A stretch of DNA of 64,000 nt from Gnetum montanum (Eukaryota > Streptophyta > Gnetopsida > Gnetales > Gnetaceae). Numbering within the stretch: position 1 is the stretch's first letter; each line of letters opens with the position of its first letter. Location: positions 21,167-85,166 of the forward strand of contig MNCI01009586.1 of assembly GCA_015680685.1 (NCBI GenBank), written 5' to 3'. This document shows, in pieces, positions 12,140 through 23,915 of the stretch. Position numbers and translations under genes: made by a program. The notes under the pieces were generated by a model. The model was not told the DNA's origin. It searched no databases and saw only the letters and a list, made by a program, of their open reading frames with translations.

Positions 12140-13030
12140 TGGATAGCTTTCTCCATTATAAGATGGTCAAAGAATCAAGTGTTGAGAAGCATAACCAAGG
12201 TAAGCATGGGGTTTACCAAGGAAATCCCCAATAATTTTAATATGCAAAATATTTTGGTTGTATATTACAAGTGCCAAGTGTTCAATGCTTGAAAATCGTT
12301 TGTTGGCACTATGAGATTGATTACTTTGAGTGGTTCGATCACATGGACATGGTAGTGCGATAGTAGCTTAAAACAATGGGCTGTGTGGCTTTTATCAAAC
12401 CCTCTATCAATTGGTTTATCTGAGAGGATTTGGAATTTTATAGGAACCTCAGGCTACACCTCACCAAGGCAGATCCTTTGAAGCACTATTTCATTTCTTT
12501 CATTTGGAAGACACAAGTTAAGGTAATGGCGACCAAGCTGCAAGGGTGGTTTGAGCTACTAGCCAAGAGGGGAGGGGGGCAACATCTTTTGGCTAAAAGC
12601 AAGCATGAAAAAGAAATATAATCTCTTTTACTAGCTCATTGGTGAGTCTAATTCTAGACGGCTACAAGCACAAGGTTATACTTTGTGAACCTTCGACTTG
12701 AACACTATGTGATGGCACAGATGATTGTGATGAATGTCCTACCTTCCATGCACATCACTTATGTGCTCAACCTTGCACTCCATGTTATGAAAGCATTGAT
12801 GTTTGGGGAGGAAAAAAATTTTGCTCCCCACTATAATGATGATTCTTTGAAACTATGCTTTCCTTTTCTAATTTTAGCAATTCTTTGGAAGTGTGGAGTT
12901 TCAAAGCTCCAAAAAAGAATGAAGGTGCACCTTTCAATCCTAAGAAAAGACACATTTTTCCATTCTTTAAGGATTTCCACCAAGGTCAGCCCATTCATCA
13001 AAGAATTAGAGGAGTTGGGTTCTTCATTGG
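12140..13030 (+). pseudogene. Element A extra ORF (after pol), interrupted by element B
   Basis: The + strand translates into longer open blocks than its surroundings (for example 12430-12621 and 12685-13107), separated by stops, so a degenerate protein gene is likely. It lies where Athila elements have an extra, often envelope-like ORF. I recognise no domain and see no convincing signal peptide or transmembrane arrangement, so I do not call it env. Element B is inserted at its 3' part; the sequence resumes at 25054. Confidence 0.4.
13026..13030. other. Target-site duplication of element B (ATTGG, left copy)
   Basis: ATTGG at 13026-13030 is repeated exactly at 25049-25053, directly outside the two LTR ends. 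This fixes the borders of element B. Confidence 0.9.
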
Positions 13031-13911
13031 TGATGAGCAATGAGTATACCCTACATCCAACCATACGAATTACAAGCATTCATGTGCAATCTAGTCAAAT
13101 TTTGTAGACCTTAAGTTCCTAAGTACACTAGTTCTAGAAGGTGAAATCTAATCGTGATGATTGTTGTCTTCCCAACTACACTTATGAAGCTTAATTGTAT
13201 GGTTAAGTATAATTGGGGCACATGATTTTTATTATTTTATATTTTATTCATCTATGATTAATAACAAGTTGAAACTCAATTTATGAATCAATTTAACTAA
13301 TCTAATTGCTAATTAATAACTATATCCTAACATCAGTATTTGATCCCACTTTCTGTACACATTTTGAATGCATACAACACTACTAGGTTACCAAGCATTA
13401 GGTTTTGTTGGGATTACAAAGCATTGTATGTTATGCTCAAAGTGGTTGTACTTATGTGTTTAATCTATTTATTTTAATTAATTAATTAATTAATTAAAGT
13501 CTAGTTTATCTTAATTAATTACATCATTAATGAAAATAGTATATGCATAAATAAATCATTAATTTATTCCAAGTGTTGCAATGTTTGATCAAAAGGCTTG
13601 TCTTTATTGTCATTCACACTGGTGTGCTCAGGTACATCAGTACTTGAATAAAGATCCATATACCTTTTGACTCCTATTGTAGGCATTCAAAAAAATATCC
13701 TAACTCTCAAATGATAAAACTACAAGAGCTCTGCTACAACTATGATAAGACATTCTATAAACATGGCTAGTGAGCACATATTTATAGACTTTATTGTGGA
13801 GCTACGTTGACAGGGCATTGTAAACACAACAAATGCTACATCGACGTGGCTCTATTAATGGGACAACACCATGTCAATGGGGACCCATCGATGTGACACT
13901 TTGACACTTCA
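13031..13911 (-). repeat. 3' LTR of element B
   Basis: An 881-bp LTR aligned with 24078-25048 along its whole length. On the + strand it begins TGATGAGCAATGAG and ends ACACTTCA. A TATTTATA at 13779-13786 is a TATA box on the - strand. A (TTAA)n run lies near 13477-13497. The 90-bp length difference from the 5' copy comes largely from a local duplication at about 24800-24850. Confidence 0.9.
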
Positions 13912-13930
13912 TTATACCCCCATGACTAAA
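13912..13930 (-). other. Polypurine tract of element B
   Basis: On the - strand TTAGTCATGGGGGTATAA lies directly before the 3' LTR, the expected place of the plus-strand primer for reverse transcription. Near-copies of its core occur at 16436-16450 and 18232-18246 on the same strand. Confidence 0.75.
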
Positions 13931-14049
13931 TAAAAACTTGTTCTTGAGTTCCTTTATAATATTGAAAAGGTATAGGATTATTAATTGACTCTTGCATAAC
14001 AAAATTAAGTGCCCAAGTGTATAGATACACATCATTACAAAAATTTGTG

Positions 14050-16150
14050 GTGTTCATGACACAAAATTAAACACCATGATATGACTATTCAAATTGGACA
14101 CCACATCCTATGATGCTATGAAGATGGTTAAAAAGATCAAACAATCCCAGGTGGTGGAGGCTCTTAAGGTTTTGAAGGACCTTCACTATCTTCAGGCGTG
14201 CATGATGGCTGAGGCAACTATGGTTGTCCTGCTGTGGCTACTACCTCTGATGGAAGATGAAAGGCATCTACTAATGCCTTCATCTTCTCCTCCTTGCTCC
14301 AAGAATCATTCAAAGTCCATGTAGCATCACTAATGTGGGCTAGAATGGGGATATCGCATAGACAAGGCATTATTGAGAACAGCTCCTTGACAATGACAAA
14401 CTAGGTAGCAAATTATTTACATTTGATATCAAACACCTTTACTACATTCTACAACTCTTGCTAGTCATTCATTCTTTTGGCTAGGCTCTTGGAAGTAGAT
14501 CTTTGATCAGTGTATTTGCCCTTGACAACCTTGAGTTCAACGTTTGCCACCATAAGCTTTGCTTAGTGTCCTTGTGATGCTTGAACTCAACCTCATACAA
14601 TAAGTATGAGCTAGCCACTTGCTTTTCTAGTTTTGATTATAGCTGTTTAGTAGTCAACATAGCTAGGTTTGCATACCAGAGATTGGCAAGCTCCATATAT
14701 TTAGTCATTTCCTCTATCTGCAACTCCTTCAGGTAAATTTCTACTTTATTTTATTGATCAATCCCATCAATGATGGGTTGCCATAATTCACATCTTTATT
14801 AGAGTTGTTGGAGGGTCTCGTTTACCTTTGCCTTTGTGACTTGAATGTGTTTTTCATTTACTTCTTTTTTAGGCCAAATTGATCTTTATAATGATCCTTA
14901 ACTTTCTCAAATTTGAGAGCCTCTAATTTTTAGGTGTCTACATTTATTATAGTCTTTTGGCAAAGGGCACTGATCTCCTCCATGGAGAGGTTTCTATTCT
15001 CTGCTACCAATCTTCTTAAATATGTGTTTGCTCTAGCTAGTTGCACCTACTGTTGATGGATAAAATTAGTTAATTTTTGTTTATATGCATCAACATTTCA
15101 CAAGTGATGGTTTTTTGTAGTCAGTTATAGATTCTCTTGGTGGATCAGATCTAGGGCCTTTTGAATTTTATGCTGGGTGGCCTCTACCAAGGATTGATAA
15201 AACACTATTGTCTCCATCACACTCTCAACCCCTTTCAACTTGGTGTAAAGCTGTTCAAGAACTTCATCTCTTGTCAATGCTAGGTTGAGAAATGCATATC
15301 TAGGCTCTTAATTCAGTAATAGTGTAGCGGACTATTCCTCCCTTCCGACATAGTTTTCTAATGAGACATGAAAAGGGAAGTGCCTTCCTTCCACATTCAT
15401 TCTCCTTGAACCACTTCTCTATCTCTAGATAGATTAGCCATGGAAGGTTAACCGAGAATCTCACACTTAGAGCAGCACATGCACAAGTAGAAAAGGTAGT
15501 GATCTTGTTGGGCCTCACTATGGGATTTAGGTGAAAGGCTGAAATCTTGTAGTGGATTCTTTCTGCTAGTGTGAGTGCATCGTACTCCTTGCAATTGACA
15601 CCATAGCATCATTGAATCCATATCTTTTTTATGTTGGGGTCCACCTACATCAGAATTTTGGTGAGATTCGTCCCAATTTTAGGCAACCCAAATGCCTATT
15701 GAACTAGCCTACCTATTTTTAAAAAATAAAAATATCTCTCTCATATACCACTCCTTGCTAGAAGTTATAATTGGCCACATAGGAGAGGTCTTTAATTGGT
15801 CCAATACCTCCTTAGGTGCTTGCTCCAAGAAAGAGCCAAAGTTTAACTTCTTGAGCATTATCTTCTAGACCTCTCTTAATCTAATTTGAGTTAGGTAGGC
15901 CTCCATCAAAGTCACCTCCAAGTTTACTTGTTAAGCTAGTACCTCATCCTGGTGAAAATGTTCTGTTGTTACTACTTGTTCTAGAGTCTGATGAATAGAC
16001 TCCACTTCAGCCTCTTCCCTAAGAGGTCTCATGGCATGGGTTGCAATTGATTCCTCTTGGACTTGTTCTTGGCCCCTTCTCATTCCTGGTCATTTCTCCC
16101 TTGGTTAAGACAATCCTCCTTCCTACATGTGTTTACCTTTTGATGCCATT
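14050..16150 (-). pseudogene. Element B extra ORF of unknown function
   Basis: A degenerate protein gene lies between integrase and 3' LTR, starting near an ATG at about 16146. I recognise no domain. Visible features are a long charged, probably coiled-coil central part, and a conserved block at 15518-15340 (MRPNKITTF, PWLYLEIEKWFKEN-like, GRKALPF) that matches the D copy at 34310-34480 (MMRPRKFITFF, IEKHFKENKKGRK). Near the C-terminus, EEKMKALVDAFHLP (about 14300) matches KEKKMKALLDAFKFS in D. Shared downstream position and sequence in B, D and G show it is a stable part of this family. It is broken by several stops. Confidence 0.65.
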
Positions 16151-16427
16151 TGTAGTCACAACACATCCATGGATTAGTAGATATAATATGTAACTTAAAA
16201 TATTTAGATATCTTATCTTGTTAATTATTTACACTTGGCTATGGTTGGACTATGGTAGAATGATTATTTTATTCTTATTTTATGAATTAATTTATATTAT
16301 AAGTATCACCGAAGCTTGTTGGAAGAGTTTAACTTTTGTAATTTGGTGTTTAAATGTTGATTTCCTAGTTAAACCTTTGTGGGAGTTAGAAAAATGGTGA
16401 AATTTTTTTTGTCAAAAATGGCACATT

Positions 16428-16462
16428 TGTGGCCCCCACGACTAAGAGCTTACCTTCGATAA
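16428..16462 (-). promoter_or_regulatory. Splice-donor-like site plus second polypurine-like motif
   Basis: On the - strand the sequence reads TATCGAAGGTAAGC, then TTAGTCGTGGGGG. GAAG|GTAAGC is a near-ideal plant 5' splice site. The same arrangement occurs in D at about 33309-33345 (CTATCGAAGGTAAGC, then a weaker TATGTCATGGAGG). Conservation in two diverged copies suggests the extra ORF region is connected with RNA splicing. No splicing has been shown. Confidence 0.45.
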
Positions 16463-18230
16463 CTATAGGGTCAAAGAACAAAGTGATTTGGATAAACAAT
16501 TAGGAAGTCATGAGCTTTGGAAAGTTTTGGGCTTTGAAAATTGCAAAAACTCTCTTGGCATTTGTGAGAAAATGTGAAAATTTCTGAGGATCATGCATAT
16601 TTATAGTATTTTTTCATTACACCAATGGGGCTATGTATATGGGGCCTTGTATATGCATGTGCTCCATCAACAAGGCCCCATTTATAGGGTCCATAAACAA
16701 AATTTTCAAACTTGAATATTTCGAAAAATACAAGGAATTTATGACTAAATTTAGGGTGTATGGAGTTCCATAAAAGCCAAGAATATGATGGAATCATTGA
16801 AGAGGGTCTTGGAAAGCTCAAAAATTCAAAAATTTGATGGAGAATGTGTGAATTAAAGAAAATATATAAAGGAGAACATGGTTGGATGTAGAAGATGGAT
16901 GTACGAAAGATTTTGATTNGAGAACATGGTTGGATGTAGAAGATGGATGTACGAAAGATTTTGATTACAATAATGTCTAAGAATAAGGTGCTTAACAAAT
17001 CCAACCAAGAGATATGCAAGTGGGTCCTTCCCATAATAGGCACATGCCCTGTTTACCCTTGCATAACCTCAACCTAAGGAGTCTATGGGCCCCATAGGTG
17101 ATTAATGGTTGATGGTTAAGGACCAAAACTCAAAAGATTCTACCAAAGAATTCAAGTATGTTAGACAAAGATACTGAATCAAAAACATGGACACCAGTAG
17201 TGAGGTGAGTTATGGTAGCATGGACAGATGATGAAGGATGTGAAATGGAGTTCTGAATTGAAGTCATAAGAAGTCCCTTGTGGATTTATGTTTAAATTAC
17301 CTAAGAAGATTCATCCTTAATCTAGATCAAAACCAATTGCTTTTAGTGACTTTGCATCGTCATTTCAAGACTAATCCACCTCCCTGAGACACAAAAGTAC
17401 TTCCATAGAACAACCACTATTCCTTAAAGAGAAGAAAAGAGAAGTAGGAAGTAAGAGAGGGCCTTAGTTAGAGGGGATCCTCAGGCATGGGTAACATGTC
17501 TTTCTAGTCCCATAACCATTGCTTGTAGCTCATTTATTTATCTAAGGAGTGTGTTTTGAATTTACATCATATTTTATTTTATTTTATTTTATTTTTCTTT
17601 TTTTCCTTTTGGATGGGAACCACACCATGCAAAGACTTATTCAACTTCCTATTATTGGTCAACATGGAATAGTAAGAAATCCATAAAAATACACATGCAC
17701 CAAGTAAGTGGAAGAGTACAAAGAGTATTGATTTCCCTTGAAGTCACACCATGTGTAAACCTTTGAATCCTTCCTAATTCTAGAAATAACCAAGGTCACA
17801 AATTTATTAAAAGTTTATTTAATGCAAGGGATCTCAAATTCCCAAAACGAGGAAAACCATAGAGTTTGTGGATGGGTGGATGACATGGACTAAAAAAGAA
17901 ACCATGTCTTAGCCATTGGTACAAAAATTCAAAAATAGAAACCAAACATTAGTAAACAAAACATTAAGCATAAACCACCATTACCAACAACTACAACACC
18001 ACTGTGTCTTATTGGCACAAAGCATGTTTATTAACAAAAATCAAAAAATTACTTTAAAATAAAGTAAAATATATAAAAAATGTAAAAGATTTAAGAAATA
18101 TTTAAATATATTAATGATAATGTAAAATAAAAAATGGTGTAAAATAAGAACAATTTTTAAAATAAAAATATGTAAAATAAAAAAAATAGAAAAATTGAAG
18201 AGCTACGTATGTGATTAGCATGGATGGCCA
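16463..18230 (-). other. Element B spacer between pol and extra ORF
   Basis: About 1.8 kb without recognisable coding content, homologous to the D spacer (31640-33300) and to part of G (45760-46130). It contains an (ATTTT)n run at about 17567-17596 and a 47-bp exact duplication around a single unresolved base at 16919, which is probably an assembly join. Confidence 0.6.
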
Positions 18231-18250
18231 TCTCCCCCATGACTAAGTTA
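18231..18250 (-). other. Polypurine-like motif at the end of pol
   Basis: On the - strand CTTAGTCATGGGGGAGATGG follows the integrase end. It matches the 3' polypurine tract of this element and the D motif at 31622-31638 (TTAGTCATGGGGGATAA). It is a candidate internal plus-strand primer. Confidence 0.5.
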
Positions 18251-18279
18251 GAAGAAGAAGATTGAAAAATTGAGCAAGG

Positions 18280-19255
18280 TTATCCATTCGTTGAGGTATT
18301 TGTTGCACTGGCTTGCTTAGGCTCATGGAAAAGCCTTATCCGTTGGATGTTGACCAACTGCTTCTTGTTTTGGCTTTCAAGTTTATATGTGATCATGGTC
18401 CTAGAAGGAAAGGTTTCATCAATTATATAAGGTCCCTCCCACAATGTTTGGGGGTGATAAGGTGTTATTAATTTATGTTCAACTCCCAAGTGTTGAATGA
18501 GTTTTTGAAAAGTAACACTTGTAAAATGGATTTCATTGTTATAAATTAGTGCACGTGGCATCCCAAACCTATACACAACATTTTGTTATACAAATTGAGC
18601 AATAGTAGATCATGTATAGTTGGTGATGGCTGCTACTTCTACTCATTTGGTATAGTAATCAATGGTGACAATTATATATGTCCTTCCATTGGACATGGGT
18701 GTGATGGAACCCATGAAATCTATGCCCCATATGTTAAAGGGTTTCAGTGGTTGAATTCACTATTGAAGACCCTCCATTTGTATGGTCATCCCACCATCTC
18801 ATTGACAATGCCTATAGGATTAGACAAACTAGTGGGCATCCTTGAAGATTATGGGCCAATAGTATCCTACTATTAAGATTTTTATGGTCATGCATCTTCT
18901 TGCATAGTGGCCTCTACAAGGACCCTCATGAGCATCTTAGAGAATGCATAGTTGATTAACATTAGGTACACACCAATGAACTAGGCCATTAGTGCACACC
19001 TTATAAAGGTGTTAGTTGATTTCCACAGAGTGCTTAGCCCAATGAAGAAATTGTTATTTCTTCCTATAGTCTAGATCTTCTGGCATCTCTTGAGTGAGAA
19101 GATAGGTGACAATGCCATCATATCATTTTGGTTCTGTGGGAACTTGTTCATTTATTGCACCAACAAAGAGAAGTTCATGAGGAATTTGGTTAAAGAGCAG
19201 GCTCTCTTTCTCTTTTCCATCCCATCATAATTGAGATAAGTGATCAGTGACCACA
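18280..19255 (-). pseudogene. Element B integrase with internal deletion
   Basis: Integrase core on the - strand. The first catalytic Asp region reads GIDFMGSITPMSNGRTYI at about 18690-18740, followed by TIDYYTK and VEVAAI. At the second catalytic Asp the sequence reads ALIYNNEIHFTS, with Asn where the family has Asp. After HKLITPYHPQ the protein jumps straight to TLWEGPYIIDETFP, so the third catalytic Glu and about 440 bp present in D (about 30984-31421) are missing. The junction has a CCAA microhomology. Several stops are also present. Confidence 0.75.
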
Positions 19256-19735
19256 TTCTCAGTCTCCTTTCAACCTACCATTATAAAATCAAATTCTTGC
19301 AAGATCACTAACCATTGTATGACATAGGATCTCACCATTGGCTTGTTTATGAAGAACCCAATGGCACTATGGTCAGTGTGCAAAAACACTTTATATCCAA
19401 GCACATAGTACTTGAACTTATCTAGAGCATACACCATCACCATCATTTCTTTCTTTGTGGTGGTGTAGTTCAACTGTGCCCCCATAATGCTTCAACTTGC
19501 ACAGTGGATGTAATATGGACATTTCTTATCATCCAACTACATAGCATGACTCCCAAGGTGTAATTAAATGCATCTATCATTATATGAAATGGTATGGACC
19601 AATCATATGCTCGTAGAATTGGAGTCTGTACAAGCTTATACTTGAGGCTTTGGAATGCATTTGCACATTCTTTGGTCCAAGTGAATGGAGCATCTTTCTT
19701 CATTAGCTCAATCAATGACTTTGCAATCTTAGAGA
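19256..19735 (-). pseudogene. Element B RNase H
   Basis: Degrades RNA in the RNA/DNA hybrid. Visible on the - strand are PFTWTKECANAFQSLK and IMIDAFNYTLGVMLC (the DAS region, here DAF), then YTTTKKEMMVMVYALDKFKYYVLGYKVFLHTDHSAI, containing the conserved E and TDH, and VILQEFDFIMVG. Two overlapping frames (19270-19485 and 19470-19715) show a frameshift near 19480. Confidence 0.75.
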
Positions 19736-20470
19736 AATTCTCTATAAATCACCATTAGTAGCTAGTGTGTTCAATGAATGATTGAAGATCTTTGATGGTT
19801 TCTAGTTGGTGGGTGATTCCTTAGATGACCCTTATCTTTTCAGGGTCTACCTCGATCCCTTCCTATGAAATTTTGTGCCCTACTACAATGCATTCTTGGA
19901 ACATGAGATGGCTCTTTTGACAATTAAGCAACAAATTTATTTTCACACATCTTTTGAGTACTTAATCAAGGTGATCCAAGGCTTGTTCAAATGTAGTGCC
20001 ATAAGTGAAGAAGTCATTCGTAAAGACTTTCACTTCACTACCAAAAGACATCTTACGATATGCAAAGGTTCCCTAAGGACTCATGAATAGTATTTTGGCT
20101 TGGTCTTTTGATGAAATATGGATTTGGTTATAGCCACTATAACCATCTAGAAAACTTTAATAGTAATGCCTAGATATGATGTCCAACACCTAATTAATGA
20201 ATGATAATGGAAAATGATCTTTAAATGTTGTGATGCTTAATAGCCTGAAGTTAATACAAACCCACTTTTTGCCACCTTTCTTTGGCACCATCACAAGTGG
20301 ATTGACCCACTTGCTATCCATAATGGGATAGATGAACCCTATCTTAAGGAGTTGCTCAATCTCCTCTTTGATGATTTGCTTCAATTTTGGATTCAACTAT
20401 CATTATGGTTGCCTCCTTGGCTTCATGGATGGATTAGTATAAATGTGATGCTGGCATATCCATGGATCAA
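19736..20470 (-). pseudogene. Element B reverse transcriptase
   Basis: The best block is at 20396-20190: MNPKLKQIIKEEIEQLLKIG, FIYPIMDSKWVNPLVMVPKK and DHFPLSFIN, typical of the Athila/Tat group. The palm with the catalytic aspartates lies in the following, more damaged part (about 19900-20190), where the + strand carries accidental ORFs. Stops are numerous. Confidence 0.7.
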
Positions 20471-20899
20471 TTCTAGTGAGTTCAAGATATGACCAAGTAA
20501 AGGCTATTAGTCATCTATTGACCATTTTCAAAAATTTTGTTTTCTACTCAAAAGCAAGTTTGACATTAAGTATGACCAGCTTGCCATTTTTTAAGAATGC
20601 ATATTCTAGGCTAGCAAGTAGGGTTTTCAACTCTAGGGACTCTTGTTTAAAATTCTCAGGGATCTCCAATTCTCCCCAATTGGTATCATCATTTTCATTA
20701 TTAGAGAGTTGGTGATGAACTTGCTCTAGTTCATCCATGCCTATGACATAAGCACATATTATACTCTCAGTAGCTTCCATGCATATTGTGCTGCTGTTAG
20801 AATCAACAGTTAGTCACTGGGTGCGCAATTATTTTGTAACTACTGCGTATAGACACCTTTAAATATCTACTTCATGTGCATACTACCTGCATATGGAAA

Positions 20900-21400
20900 T
20901 AGATGCTTGTTTCATAGACAAGAGTTTCTACATGCAATTGCACCATGTATCACTGTACGTGATGCATGGAACTCTCTTCTTCTTGATCTTTCCAAATGCA
21001 TTTTCTTTAGATATCTTAAGGGAAAGATCTCTGATGCTCATTTGTGCATTAATAGTGCTTAGCCATGCCATTCCCATAATGATTGGAAAGTCCCCTTTAT
21101 AGTTCTTAACCTTGAACACTAGGAAATTAGTAGGATAAGATCATCCACAAACAATAGTCACAATGTCTTCTACCAACCCTAATGAAATAGTAATGGACTG
21201 GTTTACTAATTTCACTTGGATATGGCTCTTCTTAAGAGGTGGTAGGTTCCAAGTAGTATACATCTCATGAGAAATCAAGTTCACATTAGAACTTAAATCA
21301 AGAAGAGCTTTACATGATTTATTTTTAGCAATCTGCAAATAGATAAGAGGACTCCAGGATTAGCTAATTTCCTGGGAAGGTTGCCAACCTAAATCCAATT
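20900..21400 (-). pseudogene. Element B protease
   Basis: Retropepsin-like region on the - strand. The block 21338-21141 reads KALLDLSSNVNLISHEMYTT, where family members have LLDSGSSVN. It is followed by FKVKNYKGDFPIIMGMAWLS, equivalent to the (P)IILGRP(F)L end of the domain. A stop lies between the two blocks. 20470-20900 links protease and RT and shows only fragments. Confidence 0.65.
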
Positions 21401-21479
21401 AGATATAACATGAGTGAGCATAATAGTATGGAATTTCGATGGAATTTGGTTTGAAGGGTTCCCAATGGAATGGTTTGTA

Positions 21480-23915
21480 GAGGATGAGGTAGGAGTAAGA
21501 TGACTAGCTAGCTAAGTCTAGGAGGGCTTACTAGGGCTATTAATTTAGAAAAATGATTTTTTACGAGCATCAAATTCCGAACTAGTTGGTTGATAAACCA
21601 ATTATAGATTGATAGCCTTGGTAGCATTACGTTGTTGTGGCTAGGCTGGAAGCTCATCCTGCATGGATGGAGCATGTAGTAGCTACATTGAGGATGGTGG
21701 AATAGGTGTAGAAATAGGAGGATAAGTATGGAATGTGGTATCCCTCCTAGAATGTAGAGAATGAGTTCTATAGTATTTAGGAGGATAGTAGTGATGTTGG
21801 AAAGGAGAAACATGACTGGAAGAGTCATGTGGAGATAGGGGTTGCTGAATGTAATACCCATATGGATCTAGTTGTTTGTAAGGGTACTATTGCCTTGGCA
21901 ATGGCATCCCCCATGACTTTGGTTGGTGCTACTATTGCTATTGCTCATACAGTTGTAGTGAAGTTCCACTTGGATAATGTTGTTGTTGTTGATGGAACTG
22001 CCTGGGATTGCCTTAGGGATAAGGTAATCTTATGGGTGTTTATCTTTTTACTAGTTGTGGATTTATATCATACATCCTAGACTCTTGTAAGTGTAACACA
22101 ATGGGGCAACATGCCTTAGGACGTTCATATTAGTAGATGTCACACCCACCATCATCATTTGATTTAGTTTTCGCAGCTTCGTCTACTACAACAATCTTGC
22201 CCTTACCATTGTGATTAGCACATTCTACTTCCTTATGCCTCTTGTAGTCACGATCACTACCTTGTTCTTTAGACTCTTCAACAATTTTCAAGATAGCTTG
22301 AAATTTGCTATTCATAGAATTCCATGACTGATCTACCTTAGCCAAAATTTTAGAGTTAAATTTTTGAATTGGCAAGGTTTTTTTGTTCACCACCTCATCA
22401 AGTGATGATTTCTCCTCACTGTCACAAAATCAGAGCTCCGTCTTGTGAATGGAAGGTTCTTAGTTGTATTCTTCTACACTTTCATGTTTCCTCAACTCTC
22501 CTTCTTCTTTTGCTACCTTCTCAATCAGCCTTTGGATCTGATGGGCTCTCAATTTTAACAATCTTTCCTAGGCATAGATCCTAAGATTTCTCATCATTTT
22601 AGAGTGAAGCCCATCTATGATGTGGCGAAGTTGTTCCTATTGAGAGTAACCATGGCTAGGGCATCGATGTAATAAGGAATAATATTTGCCCATGGTGGCA
22701 TCCAAGGACTCATGTATTTCTTACTTCCAACCCTAGATCTTTCTTCTTAGATTATACACTCAAGACTATGTTTAATACTTATCATTGAATAGTTTGAGCA
22801 TCGTACTCCATCTATAGATTGATTCTAGCTCCAAAGACTAGTACTAGCTTTCTACTTCTTTAATGAGTGTCTTGAGAAATAACTTAAGCTTTTGCAAGTT
22901 GTTTTCTATGTTTTGTAAGGCATAGGCATCATGAAAGGCCTAAAGATGGTTATGTCAATCTAAGTTATATCCTCCTTCGAACTTGAGGATATTATTCATG
23001 TCTAGTCTTTTGATTCAGCTATCCTTTACGTGCCTTGTAGGAATTCTTACCACCTCTATGATGTTTAGCATGCTTCAAGTAGCTCATCATAGCCATGATC
23101 CTGGTGCCTATGATGCCCTCTACTACTCCTTCGTTCATGGCTATATAACTCTCATGAATGCCCATGCCCTAGATCTTAACTTGCCTGATGGTTCCTACAA
23201 TCATCTTGGTCCCGTCAGTTATCTCCACCATGATCGCATCCCTTGTGGTTGTGTTCAGAGCTAGAAGAGGAAGAAGTTGATGATGAAGATGAAGAGGAAG
23301 AAGGACTAGCACCATCATAGTGCCTGCCACCCCCTTCTTTGGTGATCATAGCCATCATCATGATCATGCTACTTACCTACATCCCTATCATGACTCTCCT
23401 CTTTGGATCCCTTTTTGTCATGGGATCCATTCTTGCCAAAACTAAGATTATGTATCATGAAGTGCAAGTTTTGGTTTTGACCTCCCTTATCAAAGTCAAA
23501 GAGAGGAGTTTCTTTGTATGAAAAACCCCTAGAGAATGATTCACCACCATCATTTTGGTGCATCAGGAAGGGGGAATCATTGGACCACTTCCCCTTCGTA
23601 GATTTGTAATGCTGCTCTAGCTGTCGATTCCTCAGACATTGTGCATTGATGTGATGATAATCCCTAGCATCACTATCCCTTGGTTGCCCAACCACATAAG
23701 ATTTTGATGAAGCATCGCAGGAAAGGATTGATCAGGCAGAAAAAAATGCTGCTCTCCATGTCTCACCACCGCAGTAGTTCATCCTAGTGTAGGAAAAACA
23801 TGAAATTAGGTAGATACTCATCAAGATGAGCATATACCACTTTGTATTGCTAGGATACTTGCTAATTTTCTTTTTCAGACTTGGATGGAGAATCACTTTT
23901 CTGAGAAAAAGACAT
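21480..23915 (-). pseudogene. Element B gag
   Basis: Capsid gene starting at ATG 23915-23913 (MSFSQKSDSP...). A basic, Ser/His/Asp-rich region (23695-23369) precedes the conserved core at about 22985-22780: LKFEGGYNLD, AFHDAYALQN, then LELESIYRWSTMLKLFNDKY. The C-terminal part (22393-22130) holds FNSKILAKVDQSWNSMNSKF and ends near RPKACCPIVLHLQESRMYDI (about 22124-22065), a block found again in D (about 27440-27500). A Tyr/Pro/His-rich linker to protease follows. Several stops are present. Confidence 0.7.

Noticed and set aside
12140-13030. Envelope gene of element A
   Set aside because: Position fits, but I see no signal peptide, membrane anchor or coiled-coil arrangement, and the frame is badly broken.
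16591-17043. 150-codon - strand ORF in the B spacer
   Set aside because: It bridges the N and the duplicated 47 bp, so part of it is a repeat of itself. No domain.
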